64,000 nucleotides of DNA from Erpobdella octoculata (lineage: Eukaryota; Annelida; Clitellata; Hirudinida; Erpobdellidae). Positions 35,134 to 47,576 of this stretch are shown in pieces. The stretch lies in assembly GCA_963978895.1 (NCBI GenBank), contig OZ022239.1, forward strand, positions 11,475,774 through 11,539,773, in the 5' to 3' direction. The notes under the pieces are model-generated. The model ran no database searches. It was not told where the DNA came from and was given only the letters and a program-made list of their open reading frames with translations. The translations under genes were made by a program, and so were the position numbers. Every line of letters starts with the position of its first letter. Within the stretch, counting starts at the first letter, position 1.

Positions 35134-37392
35134 AAATAGTAATAAAAAAATGATGATGATGGCAATGGTCTTTATAGTAATGATAGAAATATCAATGATG
35201 ATTATGTGTAATAATAATTATGAACTTTTTATTTTAAAACTTATATCTTATGTGATACACTATATAATATCTCTTATGATACACCATTTAACACACTATA
35301 TAATATCTCTTATAATACACCATATAACACACTAGATAATATCTCTTGTAATACACCATATAATATCTCTTATAATACTTCATATAATTATTTACTCTAT
35401 AGTTTATGTATGTGATACTTCTTATAATACTTTCTATGATACTTCATATAGTATGTCATATAATATTCTATTAATTTTTCATTATTAAGATTTTATATAA
35501 CACTTTATATTATAGCTTGTATAATACTTCATTCACATCACTTATCATTGCAGTAATTTTCTATGTAACTCATTAAATATTGTTTAAAAGTTTCAGTTGC
35601 ACACGGGAAGAGTCCAGTTTTTCCACCAGTGAAACAAATTTCAGTTGTTGCAATAATAGAAAACGTTGATAAAAATAAAGATGAGACAAGCAATGTCTCT
35701 CGAAGCGAGTCCTTTACTCCTAGGAGCACAGAAAAAATTAATAAATTCCCATCAAAAAAGAAATTGATTTCCATTAGTGACAAAGATGCAGAGGTAGACA
35801 AAATTAATGTCGAAGATAGTGCGGATATAAATGATATTGTTGAACTCGGTGTGAATGAGAAAAAGCACTTATCACCTCAAATTCTTCCATCAAAGGCAAA
35901 ACCACTTACGCCCACTCCGAGCATTAAAAGTGAAGATGGATCCAGTGATGGTAACAATAATGATCTGGAAGAAAATGCCACACTCAGTAAGAAAATTCCC
36001 AGTGTCGGTGCTTTATCAAGCAGTAGCAAGAAAAGCTTAGATTTTCAGGCTAAATTCCTGAAACCAGCATCGAGAGTACAGAGTGAAGAGGATGTTAAGA
36101 ATAAAACTGATGATAATATTATATCTAAACTAGGTAAAGCTATATCAAGTAAAACTAGTTCTTCTTCAAATTCTGTGCACACTTCAATAACTGATTCAGA
36201 TGAGATTTTTTTGAAAGATCTCCCAGAGGAGTCGAATAATTGTGAAATCTTTTCTGCAAGCAAAGAAAACAAGCCATCTTCCAGTGCATCAAAAGAAAAC
36301 GTTAATAAAAGCCCTAAAGCACCAGTTCCAAAACCAAGATTTATTACAAAAAACTTACAAGCCTCAAAAAGTTTTGAAAGTTCTACACTTCCCAAATCAA
36401 AAACTCTTATCGTCAAAGATTCCAAAGTATCTGAAAGTAGCGATTCAGTTTCTCCTTCTATTCCAACTGATGCTTTGAAAAGTTTTGAAAGTTCCACACT
36501 TCCCAAATCAAAAACTCTCATTGTCAAGGATTCCAAAGTATCTGAAAGTAGCAATCCAGTTTCTCCGTTGATTCCAAACGATGCTTTGAAAAGTTTTGAA
36601 AGTTCCACACTTCCCAAATCAAAAACTCGTGTTGTCAAAGATTCTAAGGTATCTGAAAGTAGCAATCCAGTTTCTCCTTTGATTCCAAATGATGCTTTGA
36701 AAAGTTTTGAAAATTCTACGCTTCCCAAATCGAAAACTCCCAGCGCCAAGGTATCTGAAGATAACAGTTCAGTTTCTCCTTCGATTCTGCATGATATTCA
36801 TGATTATAAGAAGTCAAAAAGTGTTGTAAGTGCAACTTCATCAAAAGATGAAAAAGAAGTTTTTATTGGAAAATCAAAATCTGTATCAGATACCTGTTCT
36901 GTGGACTCAAAGAAGGCTTCAGAAAGTTCTTGCATCTCTAAAGAGAGTAATTTTGAAAACAAAGTTGGCAAATTTTCAATTAAGCCAGCAGATAGAACTC
37001 TGCAGTTTGAACATGACATCAATCAATCAGTTACTTCAGATGTTGTAAAGAGTGATGACAACATCCAACAGAAAAAAACACCTCAATCTGACACTGTCAC
37101 GAAATCTAACATAAAAGATTATGCTAATATAAAAACAAAACCTTTGTCTCCAGAAATTAAACCAAGACAATTGTTAAATAATAAAACCCAGCCAAAGTCT
37201 CAAAGTTCAGAAGATGCCTTAAAAGCTTCAAATCCACTTGAAAAGGTGAACGATCAGCCTCCTTCTGGAGAGAAACAAAGTAATTCTCCGGTATCAAAAG
37301 ATGATAACAGTAACGAAGATGCTACGGATTCAAAACAACCTAAAATTGCACCTGTTGTTCCAAAGAAACCTCAACGGCTAGCAAAAGTGTGA
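29756..37392 (+). CDS. Ser/Lys-rich protein with capping-protein-interaction-like motif (uncharacterised)
   Basis: Proposed exons: 29,756-29,814; 31,748-31,808; 32,464-32,482; 32,916-33,052; 33,519-33,573; 33,904-34,113; 35,597-37,392. They sum to 2,337 nt and phases agree, giving ~778 residues. The start is MKRPRGLDRFFEFF. Exon 4 encodes LAKHRIEIKPKRKNRLP, similar to the CPI motif (LxHxTxxRPK...P) by which CD2AP, CARMIL and FAM21 relatives bind actin capping protein. The rest is low-complexity Ser/Lys with Pro-rich pieces (PPRPKQ, VPKPRF, VPKKPQ) suited to SH3 binding, and four ~37-residue repeats (36,366-36,751). The exon 2 donor (GAG|GTTTTG) is weak. No globular domain, so orthology is open. 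Expected in the cytosol (inference). Confidence 0.6.
29843..30900. mobile_element. TIR element with internal telomere-like array (copy 1)
   Basis: Left end GGTAATCTTTCCTACGGACG and right end CGTCCGTGGGAAAGATTACC are inverted. TATTGTATG is repeated outside (29,834-29,842 and 30,901-30,909). The 9-bp duplication suggests a MULE-like mechanism (inference). Interior: CGGCCCGTGCCGAAAAAATA near the left end, GCCCAGGCGGTTCGCCGTGA near 30,230, then the telomere-like array. No transposase. It lies in intron 1 of the CPI-motif gene. Confidence 0.8.
30290..30478. repeat. Degenerate telomere-like array (CCCTAA/CCCTACC variants)
   Basis: About 190 bp of C-rich units (CCCTAACC, CCCTACC, CCCATAACC, CCCCTACTCC) include a direct duplication of ACTCCTAACTTTACCCCTAA. 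The units resemble the animal telomere repeat TTAGGG in complement. The array is internal to a transposable element, not a chromosome end. Confidence 0.85.
30926..31664. mobile_element. TIR element of the same family (copy 2, inverted)
   Basis: Ends GGTAAAAGTTCCCTTTGACG and CGTCAAAGGGAACCTTTACC are inverted. TTTTTTTA flanks both sides (30,918-30,925 and 31,665-31,672). Interior segments (ACGATCATCGTACCTCACCA, CGATAAATG) match copy 1 in reverse. It lies 25 bp from copy 1 and lacks the telomere-like array. Confidence 0.78.
32105..32211. mobile_element. Helitron 3'-end remnant with adjacent perfect hairpin
   Basis: AACCTGGGCAACACCGGGTA (32,182-32,201) is a mutated version of the Helitron terminal hairpin, followed by CTGTCAG and T at 32,212. 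About 60 bp upstream, CTGGTGGGG...CCCCACCAG forms a perfect 9-bp stem (about 32,112-32,138). Confidence 0.5.
32620..32818. repeat. 22-bp minisatellite
   Basis: About eight copies of TGATTATGTGTTATATCACA-AA, mostly exact. It is followed at 32,829-32,871 by a near-perfect palindrome (CATGGATATCTTGATATA...TATATCAAGATATCCATG) related to the GGATATCTTGATA end of the MITE at 28,921. Confidence 0.88.
34137..34640 (-). mobile_element. Possible LINE 3' fragment
   Basis: On the minus strand a 117-codon frame (34,285-34,638) with an Arg-rich stretch leads into TTATTAGTCGCC-type sequence (in complement) and a TTGAA repeat at 34,137-34,152. That layout resembles LINE 3' ends with short tandem tails. No RT motif is visible, so the label is tentative. 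Confidence 0.3.
34615..34925. repeat. Direct repeat pair, ~95 bp
   Basis: CAACGCAAAATGTTTCAA...AATCCATT...AATAAAACTGTTT occurs at about 34,620-34,712 and again at about 34,832-34,920, with ~80% identity by eye. It lies within the intron of the CPI-motif gene. Confidence 0.65.
35073..35131. repeat. (AAT)n microsatellite
   Basis: A pure AAT/ATA trinucleotide run in the last intron of the CPI-motif gene. It is followed by ~350 bp of loosely repeated TATAATATCTCTTATAATAC units (35,260-35,470). Confidence 0.9.
36366..36751 (+). repeat. 111-bp in-frame coding repeat, ~3.5-4 copies
   Basis: Four successive starts spaced 111 nt encode SFESSTLPKSKT...VKDSKVSESS..VSP.IP.DALK. Copies 2 and 3 are nearly identical; copy 4 is shortened. 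The period preserves the reading frame, consistent with a translated disordered region. Confidence 0.92.
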
Positions 37393-37623
37393 ATGGAGAA
37401 AAAAAATGACTGCAGGTACCATGTAATTTTCAGTGTAGAATAAATTATTATAGTTAAGATTATTTGCAATTCAATATCTCTCGGATGACATTGTAAGGAT
37501 GAGTATTTCGCCGAAGACTTTTTTTATTTTTTTTTTCAGATTAATAATTTAAAAAACAGATGTATTGGTGTGTGCATCATCATGACACTGACCATGTTTA
37601 TACAAAAGCATACAAGACATTTT

Positions 37624-37826
<203 letters not shown>

Positions 37827-38089
37827 TTGTTGCTGCTTTTTAAAGAATTGCTGGCCTGTTTTTTTTATATTTTTGCTTTTCTTGAAATTTGTTGTAGAAA
37901 GTGCCTTGAATGTTGAATTTGGTTATATATTTTGTTGTTGAATATTTAAATTTTTTTATAACTTTGTATTTCTCCAGTAAATTTATAAATCTGTTGAAGT
38001 ATTTGTAAATACTAAATCATATTTTTGCATGTAATATTCTAGACCAACTGTGATCATTTGAATTCATTTGTTGTTGGAATTATTTAAAA

Positions 38090-38320
38090 TTCAAGACTTG
38101 TGGAATGTGGCAGTGACTGGACAGATGTATACATGTGGAATGTGACTCACAGACTTGTGAATGTTACTCACAGACTTGTGAATGTGGAATGTAACTTGGG
38201 AATGTAACTCATGGGAATGTTGAATTGGAATGTAACTCATGTAAATGTGGAATGTTACTAGTGTGATTGAGGAATATTACTCGTGTGAATGTGGAATGTA
38301 ACTCCACAAATGTTGTGAAT
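38090..38320. repeat. Degenerate minisatellite (GTGAATGTGGAATGTAACTC)
   Basis: About eight imperfect copies of a 20-27 bp unit containing GTGGAATGTAACTCA-like sequence. No ORF on either strand. Confidence 0.8.
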
Positions 38321-39492
38321 GTTTTTAAGAGATCTAGATGAAATGTGCCTTTTTTAATGTTTTCAGGTGTTTTTATATTCACATTTATGCTGTTCAATAA
38401 TTTGAATGTGTTGTTATTAATACAAGCTAGTTCAAAAATTATGTATCTTACAGTAGCTCCCCATTGAATCCAACAGATACGAATCTCAATTCACAATTCA
38501 TTGCATGCATGCAAATGCTCTTTGTGGTATAAGAACCCCCTCAAGTTTTATGACAAGCTTTTGACAAGTGGTTTTTAGAATAAATTTGTTTTTATACAAG
38601 AAAAAATCTTTGACTTTTTACTTGAATAAAAACTTTTGAAATCATTAAATGCATCTGTTCCTGTGTCACAATTGGCTTACTAGAAGAACTCAATTTATTA
38701 ATCCAACCTGTTTATCAGACTACTGAGTAGGTACTTAGCTGATGCTGGTAGCTTATCTCATAATGTTGTTCTGGGAGTTGGTGTAATTAGTAATTATTAT
38801 CACAAAGCCTGTGCTTCTTAATTTCTGTAAGAAAGGATTCTCATCAAAACAACTTCACCTTGTATCTTCTCTTCAATACATCAACGAAAGAGGCCTATAT
38901 AGCAAAGCTTGTTTCCAGTTAGAAAGCCCATCATAAAGCAATTTCTACTAATCTGGAATCATTCCTTATACATTTTCAGACTAAAGCATCCACGGGTTTC
39001 TGAATTTGAATGTCTTCATTGAGACATGTTTTCCACATTGAATAGTATGCTTGCTCATTATAATTATCGTTCACATGTAATTAATGGTAATAGCTTAATT
39101 GTTGTGAACAATGTAATTAAAATAGCTTCTTTATTAATAGAATAGAACACATGTTTTGTGTTGGACTACTTCCTTCATTCTTGTGTCGATGATGATTCGT
39201 AATTTCTGATGAAGTGTTACATTCTATAAATACTCAACAAATTAATGATAAGCTACAAAGTGATCAAACAGAACTGTGGATAAAGTGGTAAATTATTCAT
39301 TAGGAACCACAAAAAAAAGATAAAACAATCTATAATACAATCAGTACATCAACTTGAGCTAGGCTTAAAACCAAATAAGAAAGAAAAACTGCACAGCAAC
39401 TGTGTTCAAGAAAGACTAATTAATATGTAGCTCATAATGGATATTAGCATTAATGATTTCATAAATTATACTAATCAACATCACAAATAAGT
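38321..39492. other. Tail-to-tail intergenic region
   Basis: Lies between the 3' ends of the CPI-motif gene (plus) and TRAPPC8 (minus). I see no ORF, TIR or RNA gene. It probably contains the 3' UTRs and polyadenylation signals of both. Confidence 0.45.
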
Positions 39493-41046
39493 TCATTCTA
39501 TAATCCTAAGATCGCTGACAGTTACAAGTGATGGAGGTGGGCGAAGTTGAGCATGAGAAATAAGTTCACCAGAACAGAATTTGGAGAAAGCTTTTCCAAG
39601 GTGATCAGAATCATTGAAATCCGGTTCGTATGGAGAAGCGAATGTTCTAATACAGCTCAAATCACATATTCCGGGCTCGAGAATCTTTGCTTTCAGATTA
39701 ATCGTCATGCTCTGATTCGATGAGACAACGTGAAAAGTTGTTGCTTGACCAATCCAGAGGTGACGCGATATCGTGCACTGATTGGCAGAGAGATGTGCTT
39801 CATCATCATGCCGAGATCTGTAACACGTTGAAACCGCTGATAAGTTTTAACACGAAAGGAATGGTTTTTATTTAATATTTTTCATACTTGGCAGTGGATC
39901 CAAATGTTTCTAATTTGACAAAAACATCAATGTTGGAGCAATTGGAAACTATGACTTTAACTGGTATAATACATATCCTGGATATACAAATTTGAATTAA
40001 TAGAACTATTTTTTAATTATTAATAATAAAATTAATATATAAAAATGTTGTTAATGAAATTATCTTAAAATCAAAACCTTTTAGATGAAAAATCATGAGA
40101 AAATTTCAATGGAAATATGATTAATGTTTTAACAAGTTGTGAGAGAATCTTTTCGTGAATGTTAAAACTTTCAGATTCACAACTCTCCAGTGGTTGAGTC
40201 GTAAACTTTATTTGTGGCACCAATGGTGAATCCTGGTAAAAAAAAATGGAAGTCATTGATGAAATGCTTTAAATTAATTTAAAATTTCTATCTGGAAGAT
40301 GATACTGAACAATATAACATTTATTGTAAAATAATTCAACTTTCACAGATGCATAACTTAGTTTTCAAACAAACCCTTGGAACTGGAAGACTTTCAGCTT
40401 TTTCATTCAGCTTGTTGAATGCAATAATGTGATGGCCAAACCTTGAAAATTTTGATGGATCAGAAATGGAAATGGCCTATATATATAGAAAATTTGAGAC
40501 GGTGTTAAAATCTTTTAATTTATAAAAATTAAATTATTTCAATGGAGGAAATAATAAAGCAGCAACACCATCTTACTTTCCATATGATGACAAGATCAAG
40601 TTTCATTTCAAACATTTTATTATAAGAATTACTAATTTCACATTCGTTATTGGGACGTAATTTCAAAATTTGTACAAGAGAATCATAGTTTTCAATAAGG
40701 ATCTGAAAAATATATTAATATATTTATATTTCATTTCATCTTCTAATTTACTGATTTAATATTTTCATTTATAAATAAAGTTGAAAACCACATATAAATT
40801 ATGACCCACATTTTCATCCGAAAAAGAAATCTTTGACAACGAATAATCTGCTTAAAAAGAAAAACGAGCAAGTTCACTAAATGTTAAACAATTCTTAAAA
40901 AATTAACTTTTTCTTTTTAACTCTAACTAATTCAAACACAAACAAAACAATTTTATTAAATGATTGCACAAACATAATGTGATTTTAAACTATTTTCTTA
41001 AACTTAACTAATTTAATAAATCTAACTGATAATTGAATAAAAGATA

Positions 41047-41092
<46 letters not shown>

Positions 41093-41693
41093 GGAATGAT
41101 GTTACTTGAAATTCTTCCACTTTGAAGATAAATGAACTACAACCATTATAACATCAAACAAATCCTCAATTGCAACAATTATTTTAAATTACTTTTTTGA
41201 AGTCGTCGAGATGCTTGAAGCGTCAGCAGGTGTGACTCTCCAGGTTTAATATTCAACTCAGCTACGAAAAACAAATTACTAAAGATATTTATTCGAAACC
41301 AATTTGGTACTTCTAATTGCATATAACAAACAACATCAACAATTCAAGCAACTAGGTACATCTAACAACCAACAAAACAATTTAATACAAACCTCCTTTT
41401 CGTTTACTTTCATTCACTTTTTTCTGCATGCACAAAGACCAATTTGTGCTCATGCAGAGAAGCTTCACAATTGAGATGTCATAATCCTAGAAGAAAAACA
41501 AATACTTTTCAATATAAATATTTACAAACAATTTTTAAATGTTCATAAATATTTATAAAATATTCAAAACTATTAATTTATAATTTTAAATAATAAATCA
41601 TCGAAATAAATTATAAACATATAAATTAAATCTTAAAAAAGAATTTTTTTTCAAATCTATATATATAAAAATGAATGTTTGTATATATGTATG

Positions 41694-41724
<31 letters not shown>

Positions 41725-42033
41725 ATAGGTATGTTATTTATGCATTGCTACACCATTCATCCGATCGTAATGAAATTTTCACACAACCTTGAGAGTCAAG
41801 GGGAATCAAATATAGAGAAAAAAAGTTTGAAATCCGTCACAAAATGAGCAGAGCGGAAACTATATATATCTTTGTATGTGCGTATGTATGTGTGTATGTA
41901 TGTATGTGTATGAGCATGTATGTGGTTCTGTGTGTGTGTTTATGTATGTATGTGTTTTTTACAATATTTTGGCACTAATTGCTCATTCAAAGTATGTATG
42001 TGTGTGTATGTATGTATGTATGTATGAATGTAC

Positions 42034-42064
<31 letters not shown>

Positions 42065-45000
42065 TGTATGTATGTATGTAGAATCGGATCTAGGGGGGTC
42101 AACTGAGAGCGAAAGAATGAGCAGGAAAGCGGCAGGGAACGGATAACGATCGGGAGCGGTAGCGCAAGCGGGAAGGAAACGGGAGCGAAAAAGAAACGCA
42201 TTAGGTAAACCTCTAAAAACCCCGGGCAACGCCGGGTGCCCCCGCCAGTAAGAAATAAAATAAAAATGCTAACCATGTTAATATTATCAACTTGAAGAGA
42301 TATATTTATATTGTTATCTACTATTGATGTATCAGCATCCAAATTCGGTGACAAGTGCGACGGAAAGCAGTGAGAAGCTATTATGACTGATGACTCACTT
42401 TTAATGGAGGTGGAATGTCTAATAAGTCTATACCTGTTTAAATGAAATTAATGCAACATTCAGGTGAGCTAAAATAATTATTTCTTCCATATGATCTGAA
42501 AAGTCCAGAAGCTTGAAAAAACTAACTTGAATTTTGAGCATGGTTTGTCGCCATCACTTGTGTAATACACCAGGATGTTGACATCATGTAAACCTGACCT
42601 TTCAGGGCATTGAACTTTCAAGGCCGTCATCACTTTCTGACCAGGAACAAGGCCACCTACTGGCAAAGGTATCTCTACAATACCCTTAAAAAGGATGAAA
42701 ATTTCTTTCATAGTGAAAAATGGAAATTTCCTGATGTAAAATCTAGTTTTTTTTTATAATCCATTAAGTTAATTTTGTTGATTATTGTGATCTTCAGTAG
42801 CACAGGAAATCAGCACAATTCCATACAAGTGCTTTCTCTCCATAAGTGAGATGTAAGGAAAATAAGAACCTTAAGATACAGCTATCATCTAGCAATCCAA
42901 TCTGGCTAATCTAATTAATACTTTTAAAGCAATCAGTTTAAATTCTGATATTAAAAAAAACACCTTTTTGTTGTTTATATTTCCAGAAAATGACATAATT
43001 TCATGAGGAGTGCAAATCATAAGCAAACTAGTTACGTGTTGTTGACCACAGTTGGAAAATTCAATCATGCATTCTACCACTTCACCACAAAGTAAAGACG
43101 TTGGAAAGTTGTGCAGAAACATCTGGAAAAAAATTACAAATAAATCTATAAAACATACATTTATAATCCACAATTCAGGAATTAAACCAAATATAACAGA
43201 TACAATTTCAAATCATAAAGCAAAAAACTACACAAGAACGTACGCAAACAAACACTTGCTCTCAATCACATGCAGCCACGTACATAAATAATGCATGAAA
43301 CAAACCTCCATCCTGAAACCAACAGGAAAAACTTCAATATGAAGCCTCCTATCGATTGCATATCGTACATTCATTTTATCCTCTTTCGTTACGTTCAGTC
43401 TATTCCCTCGAGCAACAAGCTCAACCATGCCTGGCACGGAATGATTGAAACTGTGGCTTAAAGTTCCGCTCGATGCATTCGATTGAATGTTGTGGTGTTG
43501 ATCTTCAATTGTAGATGTCACCGTGGAAATATTCTCTTCATTTGTTACGACACCGTTGGCCATGCTTGATGACAATAACTGTCCAGTCAACTGGAATGCA
43601 AGGCCTGTTATCTGAACTACTCCTTGCTTCTTACAAGTCAGTGACAGTTGAAGCTAATAAATTAAATTATTAACAATTTATATGTAGTGATGTGGAAAAT
43701 TAACAGCAGCCATATTATTTAATTCCAATTAATAGAAATATTTCAGAATCAAATAAATATTTTAGAAATAATAAACATTAAACAACCTTCTTAATTTCTG
43801 AGCCATTTAAATGAAATTCAGATAAAGTTTGAAACTCAATGAATTCATGCAGTTCCATATCCACCTGATATCAAAAACAACAAAAAACTAAGCTCAGTAT
43901 AATATTTTATGTAAATACTAGAAATACCCTGTCGAAAATGACGTTTTTTTTTGTTTTCATTGAACTGTCCGATAAAAAATAAAGAACGTTTTCCATCTCT
44001 ACCATTATTAAATGAAGTTCAATCAAGTCAGCACCTCAATCGTTATATATATATAATTAAATGTGGTAATTAGACAATATGTAATCATATATCGATTACA
44101 AACCAAAGTTGTCCTCCTGTTTTAAAACTGAACAAGTGAGTTTTGCTTGCTCTTTGTCAGATGTCAGAATCATTAACAGCTGCAACCACTTGATGACATG
44201 TGGTTACTTTCGACTAGCAGCCATATTGCTTTTTCCTTAAGCAAATCTTATAAATTTCAACTTAAAATCAGTCATATATGATTTTACTTTAGGCATTTTA
44301 AGAATCAAATACGAGATTTCATCTGTTTTTAGATCAAATGCTAGAGAACCACGTTGAAAAAGTGCAGTTTGTGAAAGTGTGAAATTATTTACTTATCCAA
44401 ACATGAAATGTGATTATTCCAAATCACTGATGCGACAAAAAAACACACTACACGTTGACTTAGAAACAATTTAAACTAGTGACCCCGTTTAGTTGCGTAT
44501 TATCACTACTATTATTATTATTAAACAGTTGATAATGCAACAACATAGTCTATGCAGATGGCTTTTTAAATAGAGATCAGCAATCAGTTAGTTATGTTCC
44601 AAGAATTAAAACTTCAAAACCCTTAGATGGTCATTAAGGATGTCACAGGCACCCGAACGCGAAGTTCAGTACTAACCCCTTTTTTGGATACCCATAATCA
44701 AACTTATGAAAACCTGAAACCCAAACCTGAAGTTCGGTACTATCCGTTTTTTTGGATACTTATACCCAAACTTTTAAAAACGTGAAACCCAAACTCGAAC
44801 ACGGTTTTTGAAAAATCGTAAACCAGAACCCTAAAATTCAAAATCCATGACCCCGAACCCGAAAAAGCCAAAACGCCAAACCTGTGACATCCCTAATGGT
44901 CATTATATTCATTCATGTCAACTGACTGCAGACATAGCTTTGGTGAGTTTTCATTGAACTCTAGAGAATCTATAACTCGTGTATATACTATGATGGTCCC

Positions 45001-45836
45001 TAGGATGTCTGCATGGCACTTGGATGGCGAGCAATCGCTTGCAACTCAATCCTTCTAAGACCGAAGTGATCTGGTTGGGCTCGCCTGGTCGACTCAGCTT
45101 CTCTCCGAAGGGGGATCTGGTCATCGCTGGTGTCTCAGTCAGGCCCTCCACTTATGTTCGTAATCTTGGCGTGATGGTCGACAGTAGCTTGTCTATGGAA
45201 GCACACATCTCTCATCTTACTCGTTCATGCTTCTATCATCTCCGTCAACTGCGCGTCGTCCGCCGTAGCCTCACCACGGACTCCGCCCATTCACTCATCA
45301 GAGCACTCGTGCACAGCCGGCTTGATTACTGTAATGGTGTCATGGCCGGACTTAGACAGTTTCAAATCAACAGGCTCCAATCCATTCTCCGAGCAGCCGC
45401 TCGTCTTGTTCTTCAGCTGCCCGGCTGGTCTCCCGTATCAGATCTCATGCGGACGCAACTTCACTGGTTTCCTTTCCCGCAGAGAATTCAGTTCAAGTTG
45501 GGTCTGATGGTATACAAGTGCCTCCACCACACGGCTCCGGTCTACCTGCAGCAATTGTGTGTACCGATCTCAACGCTTGCTGGTCGGTCCCACCTTCGAT
45601 CGGCGGCGGCTGGCGACTTGTTCGTTCCATCGTCAAAGACAACGACTCTCGGCAGGCGCGGATTCTCCACTGCTGGTCCAGTTGTTTGGAACAGCCTATC
45701 TGCTGACCTGAGGAATCCAGCTTTGGACCTCGGCGGTTTCAGGAAGCTGCTTAAGACCGAACTTTATTCCTAAATTTATGATTTGACGCGACGCGCTTTT
45801 GTGACTTTTTAAAAAAAGCGCATTATAAATTTACAT

Positions 45837-45875
<39 letters not shown>

Positions 45876-47496
45876 TGAGTATTCAAACTCAAGCAATATT
45901 CCAGAAGTGGTCTTCTTATGTATACATGGAATGTTTTTTTATATAAAGTTTGAATTTAAGGTTGAAGTGGATGATAATTCCAGGATCTCTCATGTGATTC
46001 ACCAATTTAAGTGAGGTGCAAAAAATTTAATTCATTTAAAAAATTGTTAATATGCACATTATAGGCACTAAAAATGATAAAAAGGTATCATTATCAAGAC
46101 TAAAATTAACCACAAATACAAACCTTAAAAAAATGTATTCCCCTTTTTGATTAATAAAATAAAGTAATAATTCAGAGAAATTTTATAAATGCATTTGACA
46201 AAATTATAAACCTTCTCCAAGAATGCAGATTCATTAGAAACAAAACTACAATCCTCATTTCTTTCTACGAAAGCATCAACATCTGTATTAGATGAAGGTG
46301 CAAATCTCCATAGCAAATGAACCTTGTGGAAAAGCAATGGAATTTTCAGGGGATTCTCCAACTTAACTTCAATAAGCAACGGCTCTACATAAGAAAGAGT
46401 CAAGTTTACTTTAGAGTCTTCAAAACTAATAAGAAAACATAAGAAAGTAAATGTTTTGAACAGAAAGTTTAAAAATTCCATACCATTAACGATGGCCAGC
46501 ACATTTGCAGAGTTGTCAGTATGTTGAGTGTGGCAAAATATTGTAGGCTTGAAGAATGTCGATGTTGAAATGTCATGATTGGGAAAACCAACCAGTTTTT
46601 CTTCCAACAGACTGAACGTTAATGATTTATCTTCGTCATCATCGTCCAATGACACACCAGATGCAGCAACTCGTCCATCTGTTTTTGTATTTTTTTTAAT
46701 TTAACAAACTTTACAAAATATTTTTTGCACACTTTTTATAATAGTTTTACATCTACAGCTAATAATTTTGATTTGTGGCCCCATGGCTGAGCCATTTTGC
46801 TTAGTCTGAGTTTACAGGAAGGGCAAATATTTTGAAAGATGAGCTTAGAAGAAAAAACATACCCTGAAGGACATTATAGTCGACTGGATAAAAGTGGTTG
46901 AACACTTTTATAGACTTTCTATCAACAACTGGAAATGGAAGCATCTCCATTTGACGTTTGCGTTCATCCTCAGCTGGTATCATGGACATTTGTTGCTGAA
47001 AGTTAGGAGTAAATTAGTAACCATGAATTTTTATTACTTCAGAAACATTGATGGATATATTTAAGATTGCAAATGTGCTGAAGCTGATACTAAAATAACA
47101 TTATTCTCCTTAGTACGACTAACCTAGGTTGATATTTACCATGTAATTGTTCTAAATACTGCATATTATTTGTTAGAATATTCACCTTATGAATGTTGAG
47201 GTATTGAGTGAAAAAAGCAGCTTGCTGAATGGCCGTTTGCTTGCTGCGAGGAGTGAGAATATGAAGGAAGGCCGATATTGCAAGTGGTAGTTGTCTGATG
47301 TTGTACGCAAGCGATCCAATTGTTAAGTTAATGTGGTCCTGCAATTGTTTTTTTCAGATAAAATTTTATTTTATTTTCAACAGCTATCTTAGATTTTCTT
47401 TCTAATAATCCTAATTAATAAATCTTTAATGTAAAGAAAAAGTAATTGATGACTATAATTTCAAATAAATAAATAAAAATTATTAATATATAGCTT

Positions 47497-47576
<80 letters not shown>

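Noticed and set aside
36045..36749. 234-codon frame on the minus strand
   Set aside because: Shadow of the Ser/Lys-rich last exon; the plus-strand frame has splice support and in-frame repeats.
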